From: Melanocharis versteri
Taxonomy: Eukaryota; Chordata; Aves; Passeriformes; Melanocharitidae
DNA length: 64,000 bases
Assembly: GCA_013397845.1 (NCBI GenBank)
Contig: VZTG01009153.1
Coordinates: 62,001-126,000, forward strand
Direction of reading: 5' to 3'
The position numbers and the translations under genes were made by a program. Shown piece by piece: positions 35,890-48,360 of the stretch. The first letter of the stretch is position 1. Each line of letters opens with the position of its first letter. Under the pieces are notes generated by a model. That model saw nothing but the letters and a program-made list of their open reading frames with translations, made no database searches and was not told the origin of the DNA.

Positions 35890-37515
35890 GCCATTGTGAC
35901 AACTTCTTGAGTGTCCCAATGTGACGCTGGTCCTGGACATTTCTGTGATGGAGGATAATATTTTTCCATGAGTTGTCCCATGCTGGTGTTCATTTGTGCC
36001 ATCTCTGTGCCTGTAATTAAATTAGCTAGCTTTTTCTGTGATAGATAGGGATGCAAATGTGGGGAGGAGAAGGTGGTGGAGGTATGGAAGGGGTCTTTGG
36101 AGACCAAGAAAGCTATAGAGGATGTAAGGACATAATGGGTCCCATGGAATGTTTATGCAAATTAGTACCCCTCATACAGGAGCAAAGCGATGCTGTAAGA
36201 GAAGCTGAAGCGGGGTTGCCTCTCTGACTGTGCTCCTGGCAGAAACTGCTGCCTCATGACACCTAAAAATTTCCTAGTATTAGAAGAGGGCTGCAAATCA
36301 AGATAGTAATTTCAGGCAAGTAGAAGCTCACACAGAAGCTTTTTCTGTTGCGCTGTCTCTGAGAGGAGCTTTCTTTAATCGCATTATGGTAAACCCAGCA
36401 TCAGGTCTTTCCTTTATGTTGTTTTGACGAGAGAAGGGAACTGGCACGAAGGCTGTATCTATATTAACGAATTAACCAGCAGTAGAAGTGCTCTGAGGCC
36501 ACTGATGTTTGCCCTGGTCGTCAGCATGACTTTAGTCTGGGCCAACCAGCACTTTCTGAAACATCTCCTCAGCCTGGATTTGGCATTAGCACAGGACCAG
36601 TCCTAAGAGAAAACATGAAGATATTTCTGCAATTTTGTGTTCTTTAAAACACAGCCCAAAACTATAGAAATCTTTTCTCTGCCTCTGATTCTCTGCCTGT
36701 CATTATTTTATTCTTGAATACTGTCAGCAGTTATATTAAATAGCTATTATCCCCATAAGCATTCTGCAGATGCCAGATAGAAATGAGCGGTTAAATATCA
36801 GCCATTAAAGTATAGTTCTGTCAGATTCTTTAATCTGGACCTACTGCAAGTCTGATGGATAACTAGACACAAAGTTATCCATAAGTGCCATCTTACCAAT
36901 GCTTCTTAACAGGTTCTTACTTCAGAAGTTACTTTTTACTGCATTATCATAATTTCTTAAAAACTCCATTGAATTCTATTTTCTTCTCTGTTTCCTTTCG
37001 CCTCTGAAAAGGAAGTATTCCAGCTTTATTTAAAGCTTCAGACCAGAGGTCAAGCTGCTTGCAGAGGCCTCAGACACACTGGGATTAGACTTTGCAGCAC
37101 CTGTGGGGAAGAAAGTGCCAGAGCTGGCAGCAAGCTGTGCGGGTGGGCTCCCAGCGGGAGGAGCTTGGCACGGAGCTGCTGGTGGGATGGCACTGCCTCA
37201 GCCCCGTCAGCTGAGGTACATCTGAGTGCTCACGCATTGACCTATTGCATTTCGCTTCTGGATATATCCAGTAACCTTTGGATTGCTTTAGGAGACCTGG
37301 AGATGCCTGTGGAACAGGGAGAGGACTTAAAAAACATTAAGTTTTTTCTCTCAAACAGTAGGCCTGTGGCTAACAAGGTGTTATTAAACACAAGCTCTAA
37401 AAATATTCAAATTAGTGAAATATACGTTACCAGAAATTTATACATCATGTCCTCAAGCCACCAAAATATTAAGTACATAACTCAATAAATTATGTTGTCA
37501 AAGGTCCACCAAATT

Positions 37516-37530
37516 CACACACACACACAC
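37516..37530 (+). repeat. CA microsatellite
   Basis: Short perfect CA dinucleotide run followed by six or seven A. Confidence 0.9.
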
Positions 37531-40499
37531 AAAAAAGCTCTCTGATTTTGAACAGCACTAAGCAACTTTATATTCTGTCTTATTCAGCAAGTAGATTTAA
37601 TTTTGAAGGTAAAATGGGAAAGGCTGACCAAAATAATATTCAGGTTAATTCTCCTTCAGGGATGCCATGGCACTGGTTGAAATTGGTGTGCTGAAGACAA
37701 AATGAGCCAGTTATTTCCAAGTGTCAGGTCCATCTCTAGTAGCACCAGGCAGGGTGGGTGCCACTGCCACAGCTGGGAGGCTTCACTGTCTTCCCCACGC
37801 AATGCTGACAACAGTTTCTCACATGAGCAGGTTAGTCCACAGGTGTTTAGCACGAGAACTGTAGCTCTGTCCTTGTCACAGAAAAGCAGTTCCTTGTCCC
37901 ACAGTCACGGTACTGTTGCTGTTCTCGTGTACTGCTGTGGGGATATTTATTGGCCAAGTGAAAAGACAGTACCTGAAGAGTTACAGTAACACACTACACT
38001 CATTGCTAGACATGAGAATTGCAATCACTAGTGCATTTTTATGCCTTTAATTGGAAATGTCAGAATTAGTCCACTCTTTTTAACACCTTTTAATGCATAC
38101 TGAATGAAACCAATCGAACAATGAAAAGGTGAGTACACTCTGGTACGATGCTGGTTGTGTGCTGCTCATTCCTTAGGTTAGAAACCCACCTGGTAGCAGT
38201 CATCAACTTCCTCTCTTCCAGGTCACAGACTCAAGAGAAATTCAGCGTATGAATAGTCCTGTGGGCAAACATCATGACCTCAAAGTTGTACCATTCAGTC
38301 CAGATGCAGCTGAAGACACGAAGACTAGGATTCACAAACAAATCCACAGGTGCTTGCACCCCTGTAATGGAGAGGTTATGTGACCCTAAGACTGGGATGG
38401 CAGCACCTGCAGTTCTGAGTAGGGAATGCCATCCCTGAGGTATGGCAGGGAGCCACTCAAGTATCTCAGTGCAACATTGGGCAAGGAATTTCTGAGAAAG
38501 TGGTGCTCAGAGCTTAAAAACATTTCCTGATTCCTTAAAATTCATCTTTGATACGCACAAATAGCATAGCTTCTTTTGAAGGTGTATCTGAAGTACACCT
38601 CAGTGCCCATGTGAACCCTGTCCTACACGTGTAGATCAATTCTTTAACAATGTGTGTTTTTTTAAATCTTGGCCTGGATTTTCAGGCTCCAGAACCAAGC
38701 TTCTCCCTTTATTCGGGGTGTAGTACAACAGTTTCAGGTTACACAAATTCATATCTGCTTAAAAACGTACTAAAACCAAAGTCATCACATTAATCGAGGT
38801 TAAACTAAGACAGAAATCTGTCTGGCAGGTGAAAGACTGCTGCTTTATTTACTAAGCCTTCTAATCTTTTAACTTGCAGTTCACTGCCAAAGAAGATTAT
38901 GGAAGAACTCCAGCCCATATCCAAGTGTTACAAGTCTATATTTGGTACCACATTGAACTTCTATAATGAAAGTTGAAAAAGATTGCCAAGTATGAAAGAT
39001 TACCAAGTAGGTTGATAGACAAGGAATAGAGCTGCATTTTGGAAGATGTGAGAATCTGTGCATTTATCAATATCAACACAAACCTTTTCCTATCTCTTTC
39101 CTATCATGCTATGTCTGAGCTGTCTGAACTGAATTAAAATCAGAGAGTGCTGCCCAAATGGTTTAAATGCAGATTTATATTTTCACAGTTTGATGATAGG
39201 ACACTTTTAACAATCCATTTTTATTCATTCATTAATAATTACATTGGTTGGTGTAGTCACATGGCCCTCTGTGGACTCTTCAGCAGTTCATTGACTGGGC
39301 TCAGGAAGCTGCCTGGGTGCCCTTTTTCCTGTGTTCAGTGACCAAAACTTGTGTGAGAAGAGCTGGAAAAGGGTGGAAGTCTAGCCCACAACTTACGTGC
39401 CATCTACTACCCTTTTGGTAGAAACAAAATGACAGTAGAAGTCCTTGAAAACCCCCAAAGACCATTCCTGTAACTGGATTATTGTCATGGGCTCAGTATT
39501 TTAGAGTGGACTGTGGCAGGCTGAGGTAATAGAGAAAGGTAAATTGCTGGCAGAGCGAGTTGACTCAGCATTACCCCTAAAACAGCCAGTCAGCCCAGAC
39601 TGATGCATTTTCTGAGAAAAATCACTGCGTTTTTTATTATTATTTTTAAGAGTGTAAGCATGGCGGACCTCCTGCTACTATTTGTAAGCATGAGGAGGAA
39701 TGACTGACCATCTTCTGCAAGGTGCAAAGGATGCAATTACATGTGCCTACATGTACCCTCACAAATGTATCCTGTGGGCCAGAAAGGAAGCTTAGGGATA
39801 GGTTGGGAAAGGATTATAGCAAGTATTACTGGTAGCTGGGTAATATCTGGTGTTAGCCCTTAAAAAAAAAGGTATTTTCCTCTTTTGCTGTATTTTCTCT
39901 GTAAATGTACAAGTAAAAAATTAAACCTGAAATAATTACAGAAATTAAAAATGGAAAATTGCTAAGGATTATTGTTAGACTTCAAACCTTCATCCACCTA
40001 TTCATGTGGGCTTGAAGAACTGTGATCATCTCATGAGAAATCCATTCAGTTAAAACAAATCCAAACACCCTAAATATTCAGATATCACTTTGCTATCAGG
40101 TTTCACAAGGAATTTCTGATCTTGTGTAAAGTGCTGTAAAATATTGATAAATAACTTGAAGCACACAAAAGCGAACTGCAAGCTGTACCATGTTAATAAG
40201 GGAAAGGTGGTTAACTTGGAAAAATGTGTCGCATCAAGCCTTGTTCCCTACAATTGCAGCAGAATCAAATACATCAGAAGTTTATAACAATGCACCTTTC
40301 CATCTTGATGCCTATGGAACATTAGTTTTAACAGCAGGAAGCCCTGTCAGAACTAATATCTGCTTCATGCACAAAAAAAGACACTGTCTAGATGCCTTAT
40401 AACACATCGATTGAAAACTTATTTCCTCTTTTACTTGCAAGTATGAGACAAGCGAATATTTCCCACTTCAGCCAGGAGTGGCAGAAATTTAATTCCTTC

Positions 40500-40744
40500 A
40501 CGTCATTGTGCTATTCTCCACGCAGCCTTGAGGGAAGTCGAAACCTTGGCTGCGAAGCCGAGGTTTAGGACGGGAGCCGGAGCCGGGCTGCCAAGCAGTG
40601 CCATCTAGGGGTAAACCACCGGGACAGTGCCTTCTGCGTGGCTCAGCCCAAAGGGACCAGACCGACACCTGCTCTGGGGTAAAATGCATCATGGCTTGTG
40701 TCCCCAGAGCTGATCTGCTTCTCCAGCTCTGCAGGACGGCCTAA
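40500..40744. other. CpG-rich patch with a strong hairpin
   Basis: About a dozen CpG dinucleotides in some 240 bp stand out against surroundings where CpG is rare. At 40541-40566 the plus strand can fold into an 11-bp stem (40541-40551 with 40556-40566, one U-G wobble) closed by GCGA, a GNRA-type tetraloop. There is no TATA box, and the minus-strand open frame (40498-40692, 64 codons) is not recognisable. It could be a small CpG island with promoter or enhancer activity, a GC-rich piece of an unlisted transposable element, or a structured RNA. The sequence alone does not decide. Confidence 0.5.
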
Positions 40745-41688
40745 AAAGACATGAAATACCACTTAGCCCTTACAGCCTCACAGCCTCACCTCCATGAAGT
40801 CCTATAAATGTCTCTGTAGTACTTTAGTGGCATGATTAATGATGCTGTTGTTCGTTACTAGTAATTTGCTTTTTTTTCTTTTGAATCCTGTCTCTGTAAT
40901 AAAACTGTGCTTTGATTAACACATCTGATAGGTCAACAAAGCCCAAGGGGATTTTGGTCGAAGTTTGTGTTACTGGCCATAAAGGTAGAAAAGCAATAAA
41001 ACAAGAGATCTAGTAGGGACATTCAGGAACTAAGTGATGGCAAAGGTCACAGGCAGTCAACAGAGATATTCTTACTGTCTGTTTATGTACCTGACTTCCT
41101 CAAAAATTAGTTCAATACTTGGGATAGGATCCTGCTACCTTGTGAGGTGAAATGATGGGCTTCCTAGTCCTTAGATCACAGCAGCAAGCAGAAACCCAAC
41201 ACTCAGATGAGAGTGAGAGGTTGTAGCCCTTCAAGTTGTTCTGTTGCCTCTCCCGGAAAGAATGGTTTTCTGCAAGACCCAGATCCAAGAACCTGCACAC
41301 ACATGATGTGGAGGAAGGTGGTAAAATATTAATTTTTCAAGATGCGAAGCTTCTTTAGGCAGCTGGGTGAATGCTGTGGTGCGTGCTGGGAGAAGCGAAG
41401 TTATTGCAATAATCAGGACTTTATGCAGCTACCTACTCTGTTTCTTAATTTGCAACATAAATAACGTGAAAGCTGCAAAGATGCTGACATGTTTAATGCA
41501 AAAAGCAGCCTTTGTAAGGGTCTGGTGTAGCACAACTATACAAGCCATAGCTGAAATAACAGTTCTTTCACTTGAGAAAGTGTGTCAAGATGCAGCAAAG
41601 ATCAGTGCCCTAGGGAGTCTTTGATCTTGACATGAAAGAGAGGTTAGAGAAATGTTGTAAACTCCCCCTTGCAACAATGAATTAATGT
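40745..41688. other. Non-coding stretch
   Basis: Nothing recognised. An 85-codon open frame (41367-41624) begins with ATG but has no known domain. Confidence 0.45.
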
Positions 41689-41760
41689 AAGAAGAGATTA
41701 AGTGAGTAACCCAAGATTATTTAGGAAAGCCTGTGTCAGAGCCAGGAAACAAACTGAAAT
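41689..41760 (+). mobile_element. MIR-like SINE tail, decayed
   Basis: The segment agattaagtgagtaaccca, then gtgtcagagccaggaaac, follows the word order of the MIR/L2-tail consensus (gagaggttaagtgac..., then ...gcagagccagga...). Only about 70 bp can be followed and no ends are visible. Such relics are old and short in birds. Called from memory of the consensus. Confidence 0.5.
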
Positions 41761-41921
41761 AAGAAAGCGGAACAAAATACAGACTTGGCGGATTGAAGAA
41801 TTCAGACCGGAAACTGGGGGGCACGTTTTTAGGGAAGGCAATTTAAGCTCTGGAACTGCTGAATGAGGTGGGTCTTGGATTCACCATCACGTTCAGATGC
41901 ATCACACATGGATAGGAAGTC

Positions 41922-41927
41922 CTGCAT
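41922..41927 (+). repeat. Probable target-site duplication, left copy (ctgcat)
   Basis: Six bases abutting the TG end of the LTR at 41928; differs from the right copy (cttcat) at one position. Confidence 0.6.
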
Positions 41928-42124
41928 TGTCGGGGGTCTGGTGTCTGTCTGCACGAGCCCGCAACCTTCCAAGAGCGTCTCCGCAGCTGGGGACCGCTGG
42001 ACACCTCGGACAGCTACGCACACACACAGAACTAACAACACAGGCACACCACCAGGGATAAACCAATCACACCAAGCAACAAGGAGTAAGGAAGGGGACT
42101 TAGGCTGGGTTCCACAGACCCGGT

Positions 42125-42130
42125 TTTATT
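42125..42130 (-). promoter_or_regulatory. LTR poly(A) signal AATAAA
   Basis: Reverse complement of tttatt within ggttttattccc; sits 54 bp downstream of the TATA box on the minus strand. Confidence 0.7.
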
Positions 42131-42184
42131 CCCTCTCTGTGAAGGGTCCTGGAGCTAAGCCCCTGAAACCAGGATAGCTGCGGG

Positions 42185-42191
42185 TTTTATA
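42185..42191 (-). promoter_or_regulatory. LTR TATA box TATAAAA
   Basis: Minus-strand TTTGTATAAAACCCG in the LTR. Predicted start near 42155, transcribing leftward. No minus-strand CCAAT box was seen close upstream. Confidence 0.7.
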
Positions 42192-42526
42192 CAAAAGGGG
42201 TGGGAGCATCAATAACCAGTGGGGTGAGGGTCCAGGGGTGGTATGAAAATGAGGGAAAGGCTAAAAGTCCAATGCAAGGGGTCCAGGGAGGTGGTCAAGT
42301 GGCAAGGGCCAATGGGGCATCAAAGAACAGTGAATGCTCTGAAAAGGGTACATATAAGGGAAAAAGGGGTGGGGAGGCCAACGGGCCAACTGGGTTTACA
42401 AAATATGAATAACTTAACATAATAAACCAAAGCACGCCCACGGTGTAGAGGGCAGCACAGCCCTAAGGGCCGTGCTTCCAGTAGGCCCTCCCAGAGACAG
42501 GATCTGCGGGCCTACTGTCCTCCACA

Positions 42527-42532
42527 CTTCAT
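42527..42532 (+). repeat. Probable target-site duplication, right copy (cttcat)
   Basis: Directly follows the CA end of the LTR; five of six bases match 41922-41927. Confidence 0.6.
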
Positions 42533-45500
42533 AGATGCTGCGACTCCCCAGGAAGCTGCTGGCCAGGGGCAAACATCACTCAGTGGTTTGCAGAGGCACG
42601 TGTGTGTCCACCCTCTGTTGCTCTGCACTTCAACAAGGTCTCTGGCCTGTGCTGGACAGGAGATCATGCCAGTTTGTCGTGATTGCCACATATGACCTTA
42701 GCCTTAAGGAATCACAAATCCATCCTCTGTCATAACAATTCCGGATGACTCTTCCCAGAATATTAAACATGCTAAAAATCAGTCAGTTACCGAGAACCCT
42801 AATGATGGATTAGGTACTTACTGCTAAAAATCTTGACCAGTTCTTGCAGCAGACAGAAGCAACCACAGCTACCCCTTCACTTTACTACTTGGAATTGATG
42901 ATACACTGCCCTAGCACCATTCCTGGCCTCATGTGGATGTGAGGATTGCCTAGGATGCCACAGGCAGAGAGCAGACTGGCAACTTTTGCAAATCCCTGCT
43001 TTGTACTTCTATGAAGAACTACAAAGGATGCGGGGGAGTTTGGAATGGAAGAGCTGAAATTCTGCAATAAGGAAGTGAGCTGTATTAGGGCCAGCCTGTG
43101 CAGGGCACTTGCATACCCGGCACACACCGTGGTGTCCAGAGCCTGCTGCTCCTCCTGTGGGAAGCACAGCTGCTCCTACTGCACCTCGCCACCTTTTCTC
43201 CCTCCAAATCCTTGCTGGCTGGGAGGAAGTACTGCCTTGGCATTAGTGTGTGGAAATCTGGGCCTGTGATACAGAAGATCGCTGAGATTATCACAGCTGT
43301 CCCTGACTGCATTAAAGTACATTATTCTAAGCCACTAGGTCCTCTCCTGTTCCCCAGCCTGAACTCCTGCATCACTTACCAAATCCAGAAGAGGAAATCC
43401 CACCACGTGTAAATAATATTTGTAACTCCTGCTTGTGTGTTTTGGAGACTTTTCATAATATGAAAGTGTATCGAATGACTCACTATAGATGTTAACTGTA
43501 ATTCTATTATACTTTTCAAATAACAGTAAATGCTCACCAGTGTAATATACAATTATAGGCAGTGTGCTCTTTCTCGCTGTTTCTACTTAACTGCTGACTT
43601 AGGTAATAAAATGTATAGGGAAAAATCATTGAAAAACATAAGAAGGCTGTTGGAAATCAGAGGCAGACAGTTGGTGGATCTTGGCGTCTGAAAGAAGTTG
43701 ATTCTGGAATAATTTTTCTATTTGGTGTCAGACTAAGAAAACCTTCCCCAGAGCAATCAAAAGAAGGAACTAGAATTTACAGCCCCTCATCCGGGTCAAA
43801 GGAGATCATGCTGGGTTACAGGACTATTGTGTCTTTTAAAGCTTCTGTTGAATTGCAGCAGCCTGAATATCTTTAACACAATCCTCACTTCCAGGTGAAT
43901 GCCTATGCTTCCAAAATGCATGTGAAAAGACTCCCCTTCTCTGCTAGGGGTAAAAAAAATTCAACAAGAAATGATAGCAAAAAAGAAACACAAAAGAAGG
44001 AAAAATTCTGTTTCAGTTAAAGATTTTGGTGGCATTTCTCCTGGCTACATCACAAGTCACTTGATGGGCTTACGGAAGGAATCAGACTCCTGTAGTGGGG
44101 AAAAAGAGATGAGATGAGGAAGAGGAAAACATTTTCAAGTGTGCTGCTACAAGACGCCTGTCTCCAGGGATATATGGATATGTGGTCTCAGAAATGAGGC
44201 AGTGCCAAGCCTGCTCCAGCTCATCATTTGAACTGAGAAAGTTTGTCAGGATTTTAATGAGAATAATGGCCTCAATGTACAGAGTAGGCTGTGAGTTTAG
44301 TCTGTTGGGACGTGTTTCTTTTGGAAGGAATAAAGAGGAAGGGCAGTAAGTGTTTCACCTGATGATGTATGGTTATCAACAGGTGTTGATTAATAGATGT
44401 TTGTGAGTTTACACAAAGCTTAGATCAGTATCTCTCAAGAATGTACTTCAAATAGCATCTTGTGATCGAATTTAAATAAGGAGATGTTTTGTTAGCTTAG
44501 CTTTGAATTTTTAGCATTTTGACTTATAACATGCAGAAAAGTTAACATTAATAGCAGCTAGGTGTGTAGGAGCAGTATGCATTTCAGGTTGGAGAATTTG
44601 TTGTGCTATGAATGAAAAATGAAATTGAATCATTCTTAATGGGCTTGACAGCTCACTTGGTAAGAGATTTGGTTTTAATACAGACTTAAATGCTCTGAAG
44701 GTTTGATATAGCTTAGCAAGCCTTACAGCTCTCTCTCACCACAGTGTTAGTCTTCTCAGTTTAGGTCAGTCTCCTCCAGGGATTGAGAAAGAGGAAATCA
44801 CAGCTGGATAATTAAAGTATTAAAGGCCTTAGCACAATAGCAAAAATGGGATTAGAGCAAACATTGACAACTTCAGCCAAAAAGTCCTAGAAGCCACCTG
44901 GGCCTTGTGAAAAGGAGATCTAAATTTTTATATCCTGCATTTCAAGGTATTCCTGATCTGGAGGACTCAGGAAGATCTCATCCTGCCTTGTTTTCTCCCA
45001 GCCACATCTTGGCACCATGTAGGAGTAAGCCCGCACATGCATTGAGCTCTCCAAATCACCCTCCTTAATCCCCATGGGCTGGAAATTCAGACAAAGCAGA
45101 GTAGGGAGGGACATGTGTGCCCCAGAGGCAGGACGAGCAGGAAATGCACTGCCTGGGCACTGCTGCCCTTCACATCTGCCACAGACAGGCAGGCAACATC
45201 CTCCTGCCAGGACAGCTGTCTCTTACCTCTTCACATATCCCTCTACGATATCTTCAGTTCCAGCCCGGTCAGTGAGAGTTTGGTGTCATTTAAAGCCACA
45301 CAGTGCCATTCTGGCACATCAGGGCCAGGGAACAGTCTCCCTGCCCCAGCAGTCGAGACAGGCTTGTCAGGGTTACAGGATCTGAGGAGCACAGGACCGC
45401 ATCTGCTGCTGCATACCCTGTTCCCAGAAAGACCTAAGTATTTCTGTCAGGCACTTCACTGAGAGATCCGCACTTGAATGTGCACACACCTTCAAGAAAA

Positions 45501-48360
45501 ACATTCTTTATGTTACAAAGGTGTGCTTGGAAATGGCACAAACGCTTCTGTACAAACTGAAGCCGTGTCACCACGTAGGAAAACTAGAACTTGTTTCAAG
45601 AAAGACAGATGACCCCGATATTCAGAATCCATCATTAAAGGAACTAAAAAGCTCACCAAACAGTAGGCTAGTACCATGTCCACTACCCTGATCGCTTGTT
45701 TCAGGACTGTGTACTTGTTGGGAGTGCCTTCACTGCAAGCCAGTATAGAAAAAAGAATTTCCAGAGCTCATCAGATAAATAGAGATAAAAACATGTCAGC
45801 TGATCTATGTATTGATTGTCTCTTTTTGTACTGACATGACATTTGTTGAAAGAATTTGATCATGGTGGAATTGCACAGAGCTTTCTCCTATTTCAAACCT
45901 TGCACCCTAATGTTACAACTTTGTGTGTATAACAAATACCTCAGGAAGAAGAGTAGAAAATCCTTTCATTCCTGTCTCGTAACAAGAAGATGTCAAAGAC
46001 ACTTCATGAAGTTGCAGGAAGGGCACATTTAAAATATATAGGGAATACACTGAGATAAAAATTATCAGTAATAATCATATTGTGTATAAACTTTATGGAA
46101 TGGTGTGTAATATATTATGAAATGTATAACATTTACTACAAAACATATATGTACATGTGCTTATCTATAAATTACACCAAAGCCTGGCACAGGTTAGACA
46201 AGATGTGACCTAAGGATTCAGATTTCCTCATACATACCTACTTTGATGTTTTGAAAACTGAAAAGTAAACTCCACAGTAGTGGCTGCTGTTGGATGCAAA
46301 AAGCTGGTCTCTTTGGATCTTGTGCCTGACTGAGGAAAACTCTGCCTTGCATATTCTGCTGATGTGCAAAAGTATTGCTCAAATGTTAAATTCAACAAAA
46401 AGGACATGCCTTGGATATTGCAAAAAGAGGTGTAAAAAAGAAGCACTCACTCAAAGTATTCTCAAGATAATTTGTCTCTGGTAATAAAGTTCTCTGAACT
46501 ATTTTCTGCCGTGGTATCAACATGGCTCTTGTGAACAACGAGCAGAACAAGGGTCCTTGTGCAGCCTACATTGCTTTAGTGCTTTGGAAGCAATGAAACA
46601 CTGTCCTAGCAGAATTCTGCTTTCAGCTGTGTAACATCCACAGAGCAAGAGACAAATATGATTATATTTAGTTATCAAAAGCATACTGTATTTATATTTT
46701 GTACACAAGTCATGAGCTAGAAACTCTCAATGAAAACATGAGTACATTATGGCAGAATGTGTCTAGCAGCCATATGCACTCTAGATCTTACATTTGAATA
46801 ACAGGTTTAAAGCAAGGACGCATTTTTGCTGTGAAACAACCTGACACTATGCTTAATACTTGCCAAAGTTCCGTATCCCATAACAGTGCACACATCCCAG
46901 CATCAAACTCATAATGAGTTATTGAATGAACTATGGAATAACTTTTAGAAATATACGTAACCCTGAATTAAGCTTTTCAGTGATGGAGACCACACCATCT
47001 GTTAGTGGTCATTATAGGCAGAAAAATAAAGACTTTGTTTCTAGACTTCATTTATATTTTATTTTGATTGCTGAATCTCACCATGCCTTAATCTTCTGCA
47101 CAGAAGACCTGTTTACAATCAAAGATCTATTCCCCAGATAGATGTCTGCAGACAGAAAATAAGTAATTAGTTTCTCCTGAAAAAACATTGTAAGTCTCTC
47201 CATCTCTCTCTCAGGCATGGGTGCCACATGGGAAATAATTTTGCAGCTCTTTTTTAAATACTTTCAAATTTCACTATGGTCTCAACAATGTAGAGTTGAC
47301 ACAAGTGGACACCACATCAGTATTGGTACTGTCACTAGCATTTGCACAAATGTGAAACCATCCCTACAGTTTTCTAAGAGATCATCCTGCTGATAAAGTC
47401 AAGTGTTTCTTAGATAAGACTCACATGGCAAGCTCATGTTTACGTGGTGTCCACCAACACCATAACCAGGCAGAGCTAAAGCTGGACAGATGGGAATGGA
47501 AACAGAGATAACGGCGAGTTGACATTATTGCCCATAAAATATCATCAAGGTTAGATTGTGCCATTTGGGTTCAAGTTCTCCGGTGTACCCGTCAGCTACT
47601 GCTGCTCAGATGAACACCTGCACCCCCAGGCTACTACATGGTTCGGCATGACAGGCTGATCTTTTATTCCCACTCTCTGTGGAACACCGCTGGGGGCTTT
47701 TTTCCCGAGAATAAAGATTCTAAATTTATGCAAGTAAGATCTTCTTTAACTAGGCTATGAGGGTCTCTACAAGACCACCTAGGCTTGCTACTGCTCTATC
47801 CTGTAATCTAACCTTTCACCTACTAGTATCAGAGATATTTTTTGACTCCTAAATTCTGTATGATAGGAAAAGAGAAGAAAATAGGGTTTGGGTTGTGTTT
47901 TCTGTGTTGTCAGGGTCTGAACAAATAAAATGTAAACACTTCTTTCCCATCTCTGTTACTTGAGCAGAGCTGCGGGGACAGTCTTTCATGTATTTTTGGG
48001 ATTTGGAGAAGACAAAAATAGCCATACCTCAAACTTTCTTCCTTTTCCTTTCTTAATCATATTCATCTCTGCTTAGCAGACCTCAGAGATGTTCAGTGAA
48101 TACTGACACTGACTTTATAACATCTAAATTAACATTTGTCTGACATCCAGTTAATCTGCAACAATAATCAGCTGGAGTCTTTTGATCTACTAAGAGTTGA
48201 AGGGAGATTAGCACAGGATGGACAACCCTTTTAATTGATTAAAATGATAAGCAGAGAAAGAGCTAGCTGCTTCCAAAATCCTACAGCTCAGTGGCCGGAG
48301 GAGTGTGCACAGTATATTTTATAAATCCCTTAGTTACTAAGCAGCTTTGAGTAAGATCCC
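42533..48360. other. Non-coding stretch
   Basis: No repeat family or gene recognised. 45070-45460 is somewhat GC-richer and carries overlapping frames of 103 and 115 codons on the plus strand without recognisable domains. The rest is AT-rich, especially 46010-46160. Confidence 0.5.

Larger units (their letters stand above)
35629..40495. other. Non-coding stretch with simple repeats
   Basis: Contains a 16-base A run at 35874-35889 and a short CA repeat at 37516-37530. A GC-richer patch at about 37060-37220 carries part of a 107-codon frame (37165-37488) with no recognisable domain. No transposable element recognised. Confidence 0.5.
41928..42526 (-). mobile_element. Solo LTR of an endogenous retrovirus, 599 bp, minus strand
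   Basis: On the minus strand it runs from TGTGGAGGACAG to CCCCCGACA, giving TG...CA ends, and is flanked by near-matching 6-bp duplications (ctgcat and cttcat). A TATA box lies at 42185-42191 and an AATAAA at 42125-42130, 54 bp apart, leaving about 190 bp of R/U5. U3 is unusually G-rich on the plus strand (runs of G around 42196-42240 and 42360-42378), so the LTR transcript strand is C-rich there. Next to the left end there is no primer-binding-site sequence, so no internal retroviral region remains. The LTR differs from the one at 31912-32273 in length, spacing and sequence and belongs to another family. Open frames inside it are shadows. Confidence 0.82.

Noticed and set aside
45074..45462. 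Two overlapping 103- and 115-codon plus-strand frames as an exon
   Set aside because: Two frames are open together in a stop-poor GC-richer segment, neither has a known domain, and splice sites are not convincing.
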